Origin: Buxus sempervirens
Lineage: Eukaryota; Streptophyta; Magnoliopsida; Buxales; Buxaceae
Length of the DNA: 64,000 nt
Assembly: GCA_947561395.2 (NCBI GenBank)
Contig: OX387193.1
Location: forward strand, 14,198,001 to 14,262,000
Direction: 5' to 3'
In this document: positions 11,334 through 22,083 of the stretch, piece after piece
Layout of the letters: every line of letters starts with the position of its first letter
Numbering within the stretch: position 1 is the stretch's first letter
Notes under the pieces: generated by a model
Databases searched by the model: none
What the model was told of the DNA's origin: nothing
The model's input: the letters and a program-made list of their open reading frames with translations, nothing else
Program-made: the position numbers and the translations under genes

Positions 11334-12839
11334 CTTGTGGATTTAAGCCATTTTTTTTATGTTCATGTTTTTTACTTATTTTTGAATGCTTGCTATTTTG
11401 CTTTGATTATTGTGCATATTGTTGTATTCTAAATCTGATTGGGATGCTTTTAAATTTTACATTGATAAAGGCATGTGTGTATGGTTAGATTATGCTTATG
11501 TTTATGGCCTTACCTTGTTGGGCATGCCTACTTGTTTTCTTGGTGTACCTTGTTTTAGGAGGTTTTAGTACCATGTTTTGAGCATGAAAATAAAAAAAAA
11601 AATCCAGCAACTCAATGTATATTTTGGGGTTCCCAAGCATGTTTTCCTTCAATTCAAACCTTTATTGTGCCACATGTTAGGTATTAAATTTTTAGGCTTT
11701 GATTTGGGTATAAATGAAACATGTTGAATACCAAGGATGAAGAATACAAAATCTGTAAATCCAGTAGCCAATTTGGGCTTTTTCAAACATGTTTTCCTCA
11801 ACAAAACACCTCTTGTACAATACATTTAGGTGCTGTATTTTTAGGCTTGGATTTGGGCATAAAACAATGTCGTTTGAGCACAAAAAAATGAAGAACAAAA
11901 AATCTGGAAATTTCAGTGTATATTTGGGGGTTTTTAAGCATGTTTGACCTCATTGAAACACTTTTGAACCATGCCAAGTAGTGCTAAAATTTTAGGCTTC
12001 AATTTGGGTAGAAATGGTACACTTTGAGCATGAAAAAGAGCATGAAATCTGGAATTTTAGGAATGCTTTTGGGTTTCAAGCATGCTTACATGATTTAATT
12101 GTTATTTGTACAAATAACATGTTTTGTATACCACTTTTTGGGCATGTAACATTTTTGTGCATATTTGGTGCTTGCTTGCTTGTATTTAGCTTCATTATTT
12201 TTGTCATATGTACCTTGGCTTGAAATTGAATGCATGGCTACGAAAAAGAGTTGCAAGGGGCTGGGACGTTGTGAATGTTACCACAATTTTAAAATTGCAC
12301 TTGAGCACTTGAAACAATTTGCACAACCTACCCATTACCTATTAGGAAGTTGAACCATGAATGTGTGTAGCTTGGCGCACCGAGGTCGTGACTTCGGAAA
12401 GCAAAAGTGAAAACATTTACCTTAGAATTTGGGTCAATGATGTGATGACAATGGGATCTGTGATTCGATTCCGGGCATCACTAGACTTGAGTTCTAAGTT
12501 GCCAATTAAGCCAAAACCCAAAAACCATACGCTTGAAGGTGGAGAAACACGCTTTCAGCTAAAAGCACACAATTGCGTTTGGGGAATTGGGTGTAAATGT
12601 GGGAAGGCCGTTTGCATGTTTTACAGGCCAAGGTATAATGTGAATACCATATTGAATGAAGGTAATACAAGGTGGCAAGGTAAAGCCATGTTCTATCCAT
12701 AAATTTGGGGAATTTGGCAAGTAGGATGTCCAAGCCCAATTTGGGGCGAGTTTTGAAGGTCAAGTTAAGGTGAACATCAAGTGGGAATGAAAAAAACCTA
12801 ATCTGGTGAAAAAGTGAGTCAAAAATAGCCATTTCGGCA
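11334..12839 (+). other. Tat leader with 150-bp diverged tandem repeats
   Basis: Long untranslated leader. TTTAGGCTT plus GATTTGGGTA recurs at about 11691, 11840 and 11991 (149 and 151 bp apart), each followed by a stretch about a CATGTTTT and an AAATCTGGAA motif. These are three to four degenerate copies between about 11560 and 12080. The short ORFs present do not resemble gag. Confidence 0.6.
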
Positions 12840-12981
12840 GTAACCGGCAACTCAGGCCGGTTAAGAAGTATCGTGTTCATATCCGGTATGTATAGCCGGA
12901 TACAGAGGGCTATGCGCGTATCCGGTCGTTCTGACCGGATACATTAAGACATACCCTTATCCGGTTATTAATACCGGATAC
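12840..12981. repeat. 39-bp-period inverted-repeat array in the leader
   Basis: Four 25-nt inverted repeats start at 12840, 12879, 12918 and 12957, exactly 39 bp apart with 14-nt spacers, the same geometry as in the LTRs. The first has the same loop (CAACTCAGG) as the first repeat of the solo LTR at 28504. This suggests the leader array was copied from an LTR. It lies about 300 bp upstream of the 78-bp array and about 1 kb upstream of the gag remnant. Confidence 0.9.
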
Positions 12982-13279
12982 ATGCAGAAACTCAATAAAT
13001 TGGCTTTTTCAGCCCGAATTTTTAGAATAAAAATGCCTAAACACTGTGTATAACCCTTAGGCATCCCAAAGAAAATATAAAAATGTCAAAAATAAAATAA
13101 AATAAAATAAAACAAACAAAAAAAATATTCTTGTAGGGTTAAACCTAAGGTTGAAACTCAAAGAATGAGCCAAGGTGTCATATTTTTTGACATCAATTCA
13201 ATTCAAACATGTGTCAATCAAGCTTTAGAACTTGAAAATCTTCTAAAATGCATCAAATTTCAAAAAAATAAAAACTTTG

Positions 13280-13993
13280 GTTGGTTATTTTTATCAATCA
13301 AATCAAAGATTGTGGGACCCTTGGAAGCCCTAGAATATTCCATAAAAAAAAACCCTTGATTGGTCTCCTTTTTACCAATCAAGTCAAAAAAAGTGGGACC
13401 TCTGGAAGCCCTAGAATATTCCATGAACCCTTGATTGGTCTCCTTTTTACCAATCAAATCAAATAAAAAATTGGGACCCTTGGAAGCCCTAGAATATTCC
13501 ATAAAAAACCCTTGATTGGTCTCCTTTTTACCAATCAAGTCAAAAAAAAGTGGGACCTCTGGAAGCCCTAGAATATTCCATGAACCCTTGATTGGTCTCC
13601 TTTTTACCAATCAAATCAAATCAAAAATTGGGACCCTTGGAAGCCCTAGAATATTCCATAAAAAACCCTTAATTGGTCTCCTTTTTACCAATCAAGTCAA
13701 AAAAAGTGGGACCTCTGGAAGCCCTAGAATATTCCATGAACCCTTGATTGGTCTCCTTTTTACCAATCAAATCAAATCAAAAATTGGGACCCTTGGAAGC
13801 CCTAGAATATTCCATAAAAAACCCTTGATTGGTCTCCTTTTTACCAATCAAGTCACAAAAAGTGGGACCTCTGGAAGCCCTAGAATATTCCATGAACCCT
13901 TGATTGGTCTCCTTTTTACCAATCAAGTCAAATAAAAAATTGGGACCCTTGGAAGCCCTAGAATATTCCATAAAAAACCCTTGATTGGTCTCC
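13280..13993 (+). repeat. 78-bp tandem array, nine units in alternating A/B forms
   Basis: GGGACC starts at 13314, 13395, 13473, 13552, 13630, 13708, 13786, 13864 and 13942. The first steps are 81, 78 and 79 bp and the rest are exactly 78. Forms alternate: A (GGGACCCTTGG...CATAAAAAACCC) and B (GGGACCTCTGG...CATGAACCC), so the higher-order unit is 156 bp. Each unit carries TTGATTGGT, a 9-nt loop, and ACCAATCAA, a perfect 9-bp stem. Both lengths are multiples of three, so open frames run through, but nothing suggests a protein. It abuts the gag remnant directly and occupies the place of the 5' part of gag. Confidence 0.95.
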
Positions 13994-14370
13994 GGTACGG
14001 TAGTACGCCAAGAGATGGAGAGAGGCCGCCTCCCAGGTCAGGCCACCTATGCAAGAGCCGGAGATGATCTCCACATTTATGGGCACACTGGGACAGCCAT
14101 TCTACAACCATCTGGTGGGTCAGATAACCACCAACTTTGCTGCCCTATTCAGAGGCCGCTGTACCATGGAACTACAGCGAGGGAATCACGGCTACGGTTC
14201 CAATGGTCAGGGACCAGAACCAGGAGGAGGTGAACCTCATGACGAGGTCAGGGAGATGTGCAGGGGGTGAAGAGAAAGAAAAGGAGACAGAAGCAGAAAA
14301 GGAGAAAAAAGAAAATTATGAAAAAAGAAAACAAAAAGGAAAAAATAAAGTGGGAGAAGACACCCCCTAG
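13994..14370 (+). pseudogene. Tat gag, C-terminal remnant
   Basis: After the 78-bp array a frame reads YAKRWREAASQVRPPMQEPE then MISTFMGTLGQPFYNHLVG, the conserved gag C-terminal pattern of Tat elements (Y-x-KRWRE, VRPP, F-TL--PF---LVG). The codon before the first Y is TAG. The N-terminal and middle gag (normally several hundred residues) are missing and replaced by the repeat array. A frame change near 14230-14270 leads into a charged K/E-rich tail ending in a stop near 14370. A capsid function from this copy is excluded. Family assignment is from recalled motif pattern. Confidence 0.75.
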
Positions 14371-15006
14371 GGTGCAGAAAATGAGGCAGCCGACCTCATA
14401 AAAATCATAAAAAAAAGTGAATTTAATCTTGTGGATCAGCTAAACAAGGTCCTGGCCCAGATTTCAATACTGGGCCTTTTGCTGAATTCCGAAAAGCATA
14501 GGGATGCATTGTTAAGGGTGCTACAAAGTGCACACGTATCCCAGACCATTGATCCGGACCAGCTTGGTAAAATGGTTGGTCAAATCTTGTCACATAATGT
14601 GATAAGTTTCTCAGAGGGTGAGATCAGCCCAGGTGGGTGTTACCATGTGGACCCTTTGCACATCACTGTGCTTTGTAAGAGCTGCATGATCGCACGAGTA
14701 CTAATTGACAACGGGTCGGCATTAAACGTTTGCCCGTTAATCACTTTTACCAAGCTGGGTCTGGACCAGTCAAGGATCAAACGAAATGGACGGATAGTTA
14801 GGGCTTTTGATAGCTCCAAGACCCACTCCCTAGGGGAGATTGAACTGCCGGTCACAATTGGGCCGAATATCTTTAACATCACATTTGAAGTGATGGATAT
14901 ACCCGCAGCATTCAATCTGCTCCTAGGAAGGCCGTGGATACATTCGGCTAGGGCAATACCATCCACGCTCCACCAGAGGGTGAAATATATAAGAGGCAAA
15001 GGGTGA
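14371..15006 (+). pseudogene. Tat aspartic protease region
   Basis: After the TAG near 14368 the frame is open and reads LNKVLAQISILGLLLNSEKH, the linker typical of Tat Gag-Pol. It is followed by the retropepsin core VLIDNGSALNVCP, with DNG in place of the usual DTG/DSG as is common in this lineage, and the flap and C-terminal part FNLLLGRPWIHSARAIPSTL. The retroviral-type protease would process Gag-Pol as a dimer. The frame ends at TGA (15004-15006); a one-base shift restores similarity in the next segment. Protease residues look intact, but the surrounding polyprotein is broken. Confidence 0.85.
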
Positions 15007-15990
15007 TAACAGTCCTAGCCGAAAACTTGGTGCCTCCCATCGTGTCACCTGATGTACCCTTGATCAACGTGGACTTGACTGTTGACAAGATTGCATTCCA
15101 CTCATTTCAATTTGAGGCGGTCAATTACATACCTGGGGGTGTGAGAAAAAGAAGGAAAAGGGGACCACTGCAGAAAAAATGGTCAAGAAAGTGATGGAGA
15201 AATACCACTTTCACCTAGGGAAAGGCCTGGGGATCAATCTGCAAGGGATGGTGGAGCCAATCACGGCTAAGAAACTGATCCCCAAGGTAGGGTTGGGCTT
15301 CAAGCCTAGAGGCTGGCGAAGAATGAAATATGAAGAAGGGGAGAGCAGAAGCAAAGGAAAACTCCCGCATCTGAGGGTGAACTTTCCAAAACCCTCCTAT
15401 ATAATCCAAATTTCTCCTCCCATGGACCAGTCCAAACCCCCATACCGAAATATCAACCCATTTCAAAAGCCTTTTGTTTCGGCCCTACAACCCTATAACC
15501 CTTCTCCAATACTGGGAGCAGCAGACGGGCCTGGGCCACAGCCCGAGCAGCAGTCGGACTATTCTGAAGATGTTGGGGCCTTCTTCGCCATGACTGAAGG
15601 CGAAAAGACTGACAGTGACATGGACCTGCCGTTCATTGACTGGGCCGCAGTAAAGATTCCAGACAATGTCATTTCTGGATTGGGCCCCGTAGCAGAAAAG
15701 GGCAGTACCCACCCGGTGATGATGGCATCGGATGCTGGGCTTGAGGAGCAGGCTTTCCCTATTTCCCCTGCTCCCCAAAATTTTGTAATGAACAATTGGG
15801 AGGAAACTCCCCTTACCTTTGAAGCAGCGTTTGTTCGGCAAACTAACGCGGCTTCCAAAAAAAAACTCCAATAGTGGAATGCCATTTCCCTGAAGGTTCT
15901 AATGGGCCTTCGTCTTCAGGGGAATTATGTTTAGAAGGCCCACAAAAAACCCAAAAAGATTTTTCTATTTTTTCTAGAAAATTTAAATTT
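15003..15990 (+). pseudogene. Tat protease-RT linker with frameshifts
   Basis: Three successive frames carry what was one linker. 15003-15194 continues the protease tail (ITVLAENLVPP). 15179-15874 has the lineage motif HLGKGLGINLQG and a GLGFKPRGW block, then an acidic, proline-rich stretch. A run of nine A near 15857 precedes another change, after which the first frame looks coding again to about 16008. At least three shifts are needed to read protease through to RT. No enzymatic domain is expected here. Confidence 0.7.
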
Positions 15991-16012
15991 TTCAAAAAGG
16001 TCCAAACCACTT

Positions 16013-17700
16013 ATGAAACCATATAATCAGACCGAATTGGACCAGGTTGAATATGACTTCGACCTTGAGCTCGACTTTGATCTCATGGGGGTCGAAGAAG
16101 AGACCGAGGTCGAAGAAGAAGACGTTCCAAAAGAAATTGAATACCAATTGGAACGTCATGAAAAAGGGGTCCAACCTAATATTGAGGAGACCATATCCAT
16201 AAACCTTGGGACCAAAGATGACCCAAAAATTGTAAAAATCGGGTCATGCTTGTCTGATGTGCAGAAAAATGAAATGTCACGGTTTTTGGCAGATTACAAG
16301 GATGTGTTTGCTTGGTCATATCGGGACATGCCGGGGTTGGACACTGACATGGTAGTGCACAAGTTGCCAATTTTACCAGGGGTTAAGCCGATTAAGCAGA
16401 AGCTGAGAAGATTGAAACCTGAGTGGACTCTGAAGGTCAAGGATGAAGTGGTCAAACAGTTCCAAGCTGGATTTTTGGCAGTCTCTACGTACCCGGAATG
16501 GCTCGCAAACATAGTGCCGGTACCAAAGAAGGACGGGAAGGTCCGAATGTACGTGGACTATAGAGACTTGAACAGGGCAAGCCCAAAGGACGATTTTTCG
16601 CTTCCACACATCGACATTCTGGTCGATAATACTGCGGTACATAGCCTGTTTTCTTTCATGGATGGTTTCTCAGGATATAATCAGATCAAGATGGCTAAAG
16701 AGGATCAAGAGAAAACATCATTTATCACACCTTGGGGCACATTCCACTACACAGTCATGCCATTTGGTCTTAAGAACGCTGGGGCAACATACTAGCGGGC
16801 CATGACTGCACTATTTCATGACATGATCCATAAGGAGATGGAGGTCTACGTGGACGATATGATTGCCAAATCATCCAAAGAGGAGGACCACTTGATCAAT
16901 CTGAAGAAAGTGTTTGATCAGCTCAGGAAATACAGTCTACGGCTTAACCCGGCTAAGTGCGTCTTTGGGGCTACATCAGGGAAATTACTGGGGTTTATAG
17001 TGAGCCGAAGAGGAATTGAAATTGACCCGGCTAAAGCCAAGGCCATAATTGAAATGCCAGCACCCAGAACCGAGAAAGAGGTCAGGGGCTTTCTTGGAAG
17101 GATTCAATACATAAGCCGGTTCATAGCACAGCTCACTGCTATCTATGAACCAATTTTCAAACTTTTGAGGAAAGATAACCCTACGGTCTGGAATGAGGAC
17201 TGCCAACAGGCATTTGACACAATAAAGAGGTATTTGCTGAACCCACCTGTGCTAGTGCCACCAACTCCAGGAAGACCACTGATCCTGTACTTGTCAGTGT
17301 TGGAAACATCGATGGGATGTGTCTTGGGGCAACATGATGAGACTGGTAGAAAAGAAAGGGCAATTTACTATCTGAGTAAAAAATTCACAGAATATGAAGC
17401 TAAGTACTCATCATTGGAGAAGACTTGTTGTGCTCTAGTGTGGGCCACTCAGAGGCTAAGGCATTATTTCCTTAGTCACTCCACACTATTGATATCCCGG
17501 ATGGACCCGCTGAAGTATTTATTTGAGAAACCGGCACTAACTGGCAGGACGGCAAAGTGGCAACTGCTACTGTCCGAGTTTGACCTCACATACATCACCC
17601 AGAAGGCGATCAAGGGTCAAGCCATAGCTGATCACCTGGCTGCACATCCTCTGCCAGAATATCAACCCTTGAAGACCAACTTTCCAGATGAGGCAATCCT
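16013..17700 (+). pseudogene. Tat reverse transcriptase and RNase H
   Basis: The RT palm is clear: VRMYVDYRDLNRASPKDDF, then FSFMDGFSGYNQIKM, then HYTVMPFGLKNAGATY, a TAG stop (16793-16795), then RAMTALF and the catalytic YVDD (16847-16858). The thumb and connection follow (LGFIVSRRGIEIDP, GFLGRIQYISRFI). The first RNase H is in the next part (ILYLSVLETSMGCVLGQ, YLSKKFTEYEAKYSSLEK), degenerate at acidic positions as is usual in Tat elements. The TAG stands where Q (CAG) is expected, a C-to-T change. It copies element RNA into DNA in cytoplasmic particles; this copy cannot make it without readthrough. Confidence 0.92.
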
Positions 17701-18040
17701 ATATACTGAAGAGGAGGACAGTAAGAGTTCTTGGCAGATGTTCTTCGATGGGGCCGCCAACATGAATGGGAACGGAATAGGGGCAGTCTTGGTTAAACCA
17801 GATGGTTCACACATCCCAATTGCAGTAAAGCTGAGATTCCAGTGCACTAATAACATAGCAGAATATGAAGCATGCATAATTGGATTGCAAGCAGCCATGG
17901 ATCATGGAGTAGAGGAACTTGACGTATACGGGGATTCGAGTCTTATCATCTTCCAAACAACTGGTGAGTGGAAAACCAAGGATCACAAATTGATCCCCTA
18001 TCACCAGTATTTGGAAGAAATAAGCACAAATTTCACTTGA
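17701..18040 (+). pseudogene. Second (archaeal-type) RNase H of the Tat element
   Basis: WQMFFDGAANMNGNGIGAVL begins a second RNase H fold, followed by NNIAEYEACIIGLQAAMDHG and DVYGDSSLIIFQTTGEW. The acidic set D (FFDGA), E (AEYEA) and D (YGDS) is present. This additional archaeal-type domain between RT and integrase is the hallmark of the Tat lineage in plants. The frame ends at TGA (18038-18040), inside the conserved stretch before NYMPRAKNQFADALATLASM, so the domain's last helix is in the following frame-compatible segment. CGA-to-TGA is a simple explanation. Confidence 0.9.
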
Positions 18041-19462
18041 ATTTCCTTCAACTATATGCCAAGGGCCAAGAATCAGTTTGCAGACGCCCTAGCGACCTTG
18101 GCTTCAATGGTCAGCATATCAGAAGGAGTAGACATCAGACCACTGGAAATTGAGGTCCGAGATGAACCGGCTTACTGTCTCGTTCTAGAGGGAGCACCAG
18201 AAGAAGAAGCACCATGGTTTCAAGATATCAAGAATTTCTTGAATAATCGGAGTCTGCCAGAGAATGCCACTGCTACTGAGAAGAGGACAATACAGAGGTT
18301 GGCAGGTCAGTTTCTGCTAAGTGGTGGACATGTGTACAAGAAGTCACATAACGACATTCTGCTAAGATGTGTTGCCAAGGCTGAATCGGAAAGGCTGATT
18401 GAGACTGTACATGGAAGAGTCTGTGGGCCCCATATGAGTGGACACATGCTGGCTAAGAAGATCCTGAGGCTAGGAAATTACTGGACGACCATGGAGCATG
18501 ATTGCTGTATACATGTCAGGAGGTGCCACCAATGTCAGATATATGCAAATAATAAGCATGCACCCCTAGGTGAGCTGCACAACATGACATCACCCTGGCC
18601 CTTCTCTATGTGGGGCATAGATGTCATCGGCATGATCTCCCCTAAGGCATCGAACGGACATAGATTCATCCTGGTGGCGATTGACTATTTCACTAAGTGG
18701 GTGGAAGCAGCTTCATATGCGAACATCACAAGCAACCATGTTATTAAATTTTTGAAGCACAATATCATTTGTCGCTATGGACTGCCAAATGCCATAGGAT
18801 CCGACAATGCTTCAAATATTAAGAACAAGGACATGAAGAAAATGTGTGAGCAGTTTCAGATCACCCACCATAAGTCAGCTCCGTACAGGCCAAAGATGAA
18901 TGGGGCAGTAGAAGCAGCCAACAAGAATATAAAGAAAATCATTCAGAAGATGGTAGTGAGCTACAAGGATTGGCATGAAATGCTACCACTTGCTCTACAT
19001 GCCTGCAGAACCTCGATCCGGACTTCAACTAGGGCAACCCCATACTCCCTAGTCTATGGGATGGAAGCAGTCTTGCCCGTGGAAGTAGAGATCCCCTCAC
19101 TCCGAGTGCTCATGGAAGCAGAACTAGAAGAAGCCGAATGGGTCCAATCAAGACATGATCAACTTAACCTGATAGAAGAAAAGCGGTTGAAAGCACTTTG
19201 CCATGGCCAGTTGTACCAGAAGAGAATGGCCCGAGCCTACAATAAGAAGGTGAGACCCAGAACTTTCCAGGAAGGAAACTTAGTGCTAAAGAAAATCTTA
19301 CCATTCTTGGAAGACTCCCATGGTAAGTTCAAGCCCAATTGGGAAGGGCCTTATGTCGTCAAAAAGGTCCTGTCAGGGGGTGCACTCATCTTAGCAGAAA
19401 TGGATGGGTCAGATTTTCCTGAGCCCATTAACTCTGATGCGGTAAAAAGGTATTTTCCTTGA
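18041..19462 (+). pseudogene. Tat integrase
   Basis: Same frame as RT. In order: end of RNase H (PRAKNQFADALATLASM); zinc-binding HHCC (HGRVCGPHMSGH...CCIHVRRCHQCQ); catalytic core with D in MWGIDVIG, D in IGSDNASN and E in NGAVEAANKN, so the DDE triad is intact although the second motif is SDNAS rather than the common DNGTQF; and a C-terminal domain ending KPNWEGPYVVKKVLSGGALI to VKRYFP and TGA. About 470 residues with no internal stop, the best preserved part of the polyprotein. It would insert the cDNA with the 5-bp duplication seen here. Confidence 0.92.
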
Positions 19463-20392
19463 GTGAATATTTCTAGGAAAGGATCCGAGGCCATTTTTCT
19501 TTATTTCCTTCAAAATTCAAATCCCTAGTCTAGCCAAGTTGAGCCGGTTCGTTTCTTTGATAAACCCAAACCGGATTTACAGTCTTAAATTGGGGCAAAA
19601 CAAATTGGGGCAAAGTAAGGAAAGAAAAAGAAAAAGAGAGGAAAAGCAATGGAAATGGCAAATGAAAGCCAAGTGTGAAAAAAAATGCAAAAAATGCAAT
19701 TTGGGGGAAAAGGGTTAAATTCATCATGACTGTAAGTCCGGTTGACCTATTTCCACCTTTGAAATTTTGGGCCTTTAATACCCTTTCTTTCATAAACTGA
19801 GCCTAGCCTTTATTTCGTCCTATTTTTAAGCCCTCGGTGATCTTAGTTTGTTCATTCAAATATCAGAGTAAGATGGGTGATGACGGAATTCAGAAGCTGG
19901 CCCTAGTGAAAACCGTAACTGGCTCTAGGGGCAATATTGGCAAAAAGAAAAAAGAAAAAAAATGAAAAAAATCAGAGGTTGAGTTGATAATGGAAATCTA
20001 AGATTGAAGCAAAATCGGCATGAGCAGAATGGGGCAGTTTTGGCAGTTGGGGATGACTCTAAAGATCCTAAGATGGACGGTTCTGATCCCTCGGTATTTT
20101 TTGACTACCCTTTTCATTATTTAACCTGGTTTTTAATTCCTTTAATTATAGGTGATTAAGTGCATGGACCAAATTTCAAAAAATACAAAAAAAATATATA
20201 TATAAAAAGGAAAAATTATACTTTGGCCAGTGATGATAAATCAAATACTTTTCATAAAACCTTTGTTTTTACAAGCATCTGAGCATTCTGAGGCCAATAA
20301 TATAAAAACTTTATTTTGAATTAAATCCTTGGTATTTCCACTATTGGAGTTCAATTTTGTACAAAGGTATGAAAAATGTGCAGGAAATAAAG
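19463..20392 (+). other. Tat 3' untranslated region between pol and antisense ORF
   Basis: AT- and purine-rich sequence with A-rich tracts (about 19920-19965, 20190-20220). No coding signal is recognised. It separates two convergent reading frames: integrase on plus and the antisense ORF on minus. Confidence 0.6.
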
Positions 20393-21283
20393 CTAGTCTC
20401 CTAGCCGCTCCTCAAGCTCCCGAATCCGAGCTGCCTGAGCTGCAATGACTCCTGAAGCCCCCTCTGCAGCGAGATCACTCAGGAAGGAAATGACCTCATC
20501 TGAAAGGGCCTGCTTGATCCTCATACTCCTAAGGCTGGCCAAAGTATCCTGGTACTTCTGCCGGATCAAACGGACCTCGAAGCAACGGGCCTGCCTCTGC
20601 TCCTCCAGCTTCTCTTCCACGGCAATACGGCATGAGATCTGCTCCTCAAGCTGCCTCTCCAGATAAGCGCCCTGTATCCTGAGCTCCTGGGCCTTCCGTA
20701 CCCATATCTTCTGAAGCCGCTTATGAGAAGCCCGCTCAGACTCTAGAATGTCCTCATAGGTGGGAGCCAAGACTACAGGAGGATCTTCGGGTACCGAGGC
20801 CTGGGTCTGTATCTGTTCCTTGATCCAGAAGAGATAATCCTTCACATGGGCTTCTGAGAAGACTGGACCATGCATGAAGCGGACATAGGACCACTCCTTC
20901 ATTAACCAGGCATTCATCTTCATAGAAAGGGGCCCAAGACGATCCTCATATCCAAATGGGATGATAATCCCCTGGGTCGCACGGAACTGACGAAGGACCC
21001 GCAGAGGAAGATACAGCACTGCATGCTTTAGGCCCGTTAGGATCAGAAAGTTGCGGTCACGGAAGCTAATCACTGTCGCTGCATTGGGCTGATAAGTGCC
21101 AGGCCATCTCACCTGGTCCTCCTGAAGTAAGCGCAAGAAAGTGAACCAGCCTTGTTTGCCCCCTGGAATATCGGGACACCCCCTGTTGCTCATCAAGAGG
21201 GGGACTTTTAGACTCGGGAAGAAGTGTCGATTGATCTCTTCAATCTGACTCAAATGATCAAGTAGCCAAAGCTGCAAAGGAAG
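20393..21283 (-). CDS. Antisense additional ORF of the Tat element (DUF7745-like)
   Basis: About 296 codons on the strand opposite to pol. It begins LPLQLWLLDHLSQIEEINRH, has a central block (WPGTYQPNAATVISFRDRNF, LPLRVLRQFRATQGI) resembling plant retroelement-associated DUF7745/plant-mobile-domain proteins, and a C-terminal coiled coil rich in E, R, L and Q (about residues 170-299). Extra antisense ORFs between pol and the 3' LTR are known in Retand-type Tat elements; their function is unknown. The 5' side is cut by solo LTR B2, so the apparent GTG start and first three residues come from the LTR. Across the insertion, the minus strand shows a pyrimidine tract ending TTTGCAG just before CTTTGG, a likely 3' splice site, so this may be a second exon. 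Family call from recalled motifs. Confidence 0.65.
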   Translation of the reverse strand, partial: LPLQLWLLDHLSQIEEINRHFFPSLKVPLLMSNRGCPDIPGGKQGWFTFLRLLQEDQVRWPGTYQPNAATVISFRDRNFLILTGLKHAVLYLPLRVLRQFRATQGIIIPFGYEDRLGPLSMKMNAWLMKEWSYVRFMHGPVFSEAHVKDYLFWIKEQIQTQASVPEDPPVVLAPTYEDILESERASHKRLQKIWVRKAQELRIQGAYLERQLEEQISCRIAVEEKLEEQRQARCFEVRLIRQKYQDTLASLRSMRIKQALSDEVISFLSDLAAEGASGVIAAQAARIRELEERLGD

Positions 21284-21845
21284 TGTTAGCACCTGATTTT
21301 TGCACCCCCAAAATAAAGAAAAAATGAAAAGTCAAACTAAAAGTCAAACCCTGAGGGGGTCAAAAATTGACTTTTTGATTCAAGTGAATTTGGCCATCAA
21401 ACTTCATCTCATTGGAAAGAGCATTTCGACACGATTCTAACGCAACCGAATTTGCTGGAATCGGAGTCCAGATAGAAAAGATATGAGCTGGTCAAACTTT
21501 TGGGGAGCGAAAAGTTGACTTTTTCCTTGACCCCAATTCAGCTGCCAAACTTGACCCCAGTGGACAGGTGGTTCCGAGCCAATTCCAACGACACTAAGTT
21601 TGTTGAAATCGGACACCGGATGAAGAAGTTATGAGCAGTTGAAGTTTCAGATAAACTGCCCATGTGGCAAAAAAGGGAGCAAAAGTGGAATAAACCAATA
21701 AAATAAATAAGATAAATGTGTTTAATAATATTTTAATAAAGAGAATCTCGTTTATATAATAAAATAATCATAAAATCGAATGTAAATCTTGCAAAAAACC
21801 AAATTGAATAAAGGTTTGAAATCCAAACATTTTAAAAACGTGCTG

Positions 21846-22060
21846 GACCGTATTTGATTTACGGGCAGGGCATGCCCGTATTTGAAATACGGGCAAGATT
21901 CCGGAAGAAAACACGCGTCACCGTATGGCGGGACACGCGTCCCGTACGGCCGAATCTGCGATAATTGCAAATATTCGTTTTTCGCCCGTATTTGAATTAC
22001 GGGCAAGGCACGCCCGTACTTGAAGTACGGGCAAGGCATGCCCGTATTTCAAATACGGGC
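21846..22060. repeat. 28-bp-period palindrome array upstream of the B2 TATA box
   Basis: 21-nt palindromes of the form GCCCGTATTT-N-AAATACGGGC start at 21846, 21874, 21984, 22012 and 22040. Those at 21874, 22012 and 22040 have perfect 10-bp stems. Within each group the period is exactly 28 bp (21 + 7). The copy at 22012 (GCCCGTACTT-G-AAGTACGGGC) differs from its neighbour by a change matched on the other arm. The last palindrome ends 14 bp before the TATA box. Confidence 0.9.
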
Positions 22061-22074
22061 ACGGAAATTTTGCC

Positions 22075-22083
22075 TATAAATAG
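22075..22083 (+). promoter_or_regulatory. TATA box of LTR B2
   Basis: TATAAATAG in GCCTATAAATAGAGAGGCC, immediately downstream of the palindrome array. Confidence 0.8.

Noticed and set aside
13260-13971. Long repetitive ORFs on both strands (up to 139 codons)
   Set aside because: They run through the 78-bp array because 78 and 156 are multiples of three. Both strands are open and the peptide is just the repeat.
13280-13993. Regular direct repeats with hairpins, superficially CRISPR-like
   Set aside because: There are no unique spacers, the units are contiguous, no cas genes are present and the context is a plant retrotransposon.
15215-15885. Minus-strand ORFs opposite the Tat linker
   Set aside because: Shadows of the plus-strand pol with no motif of their own.
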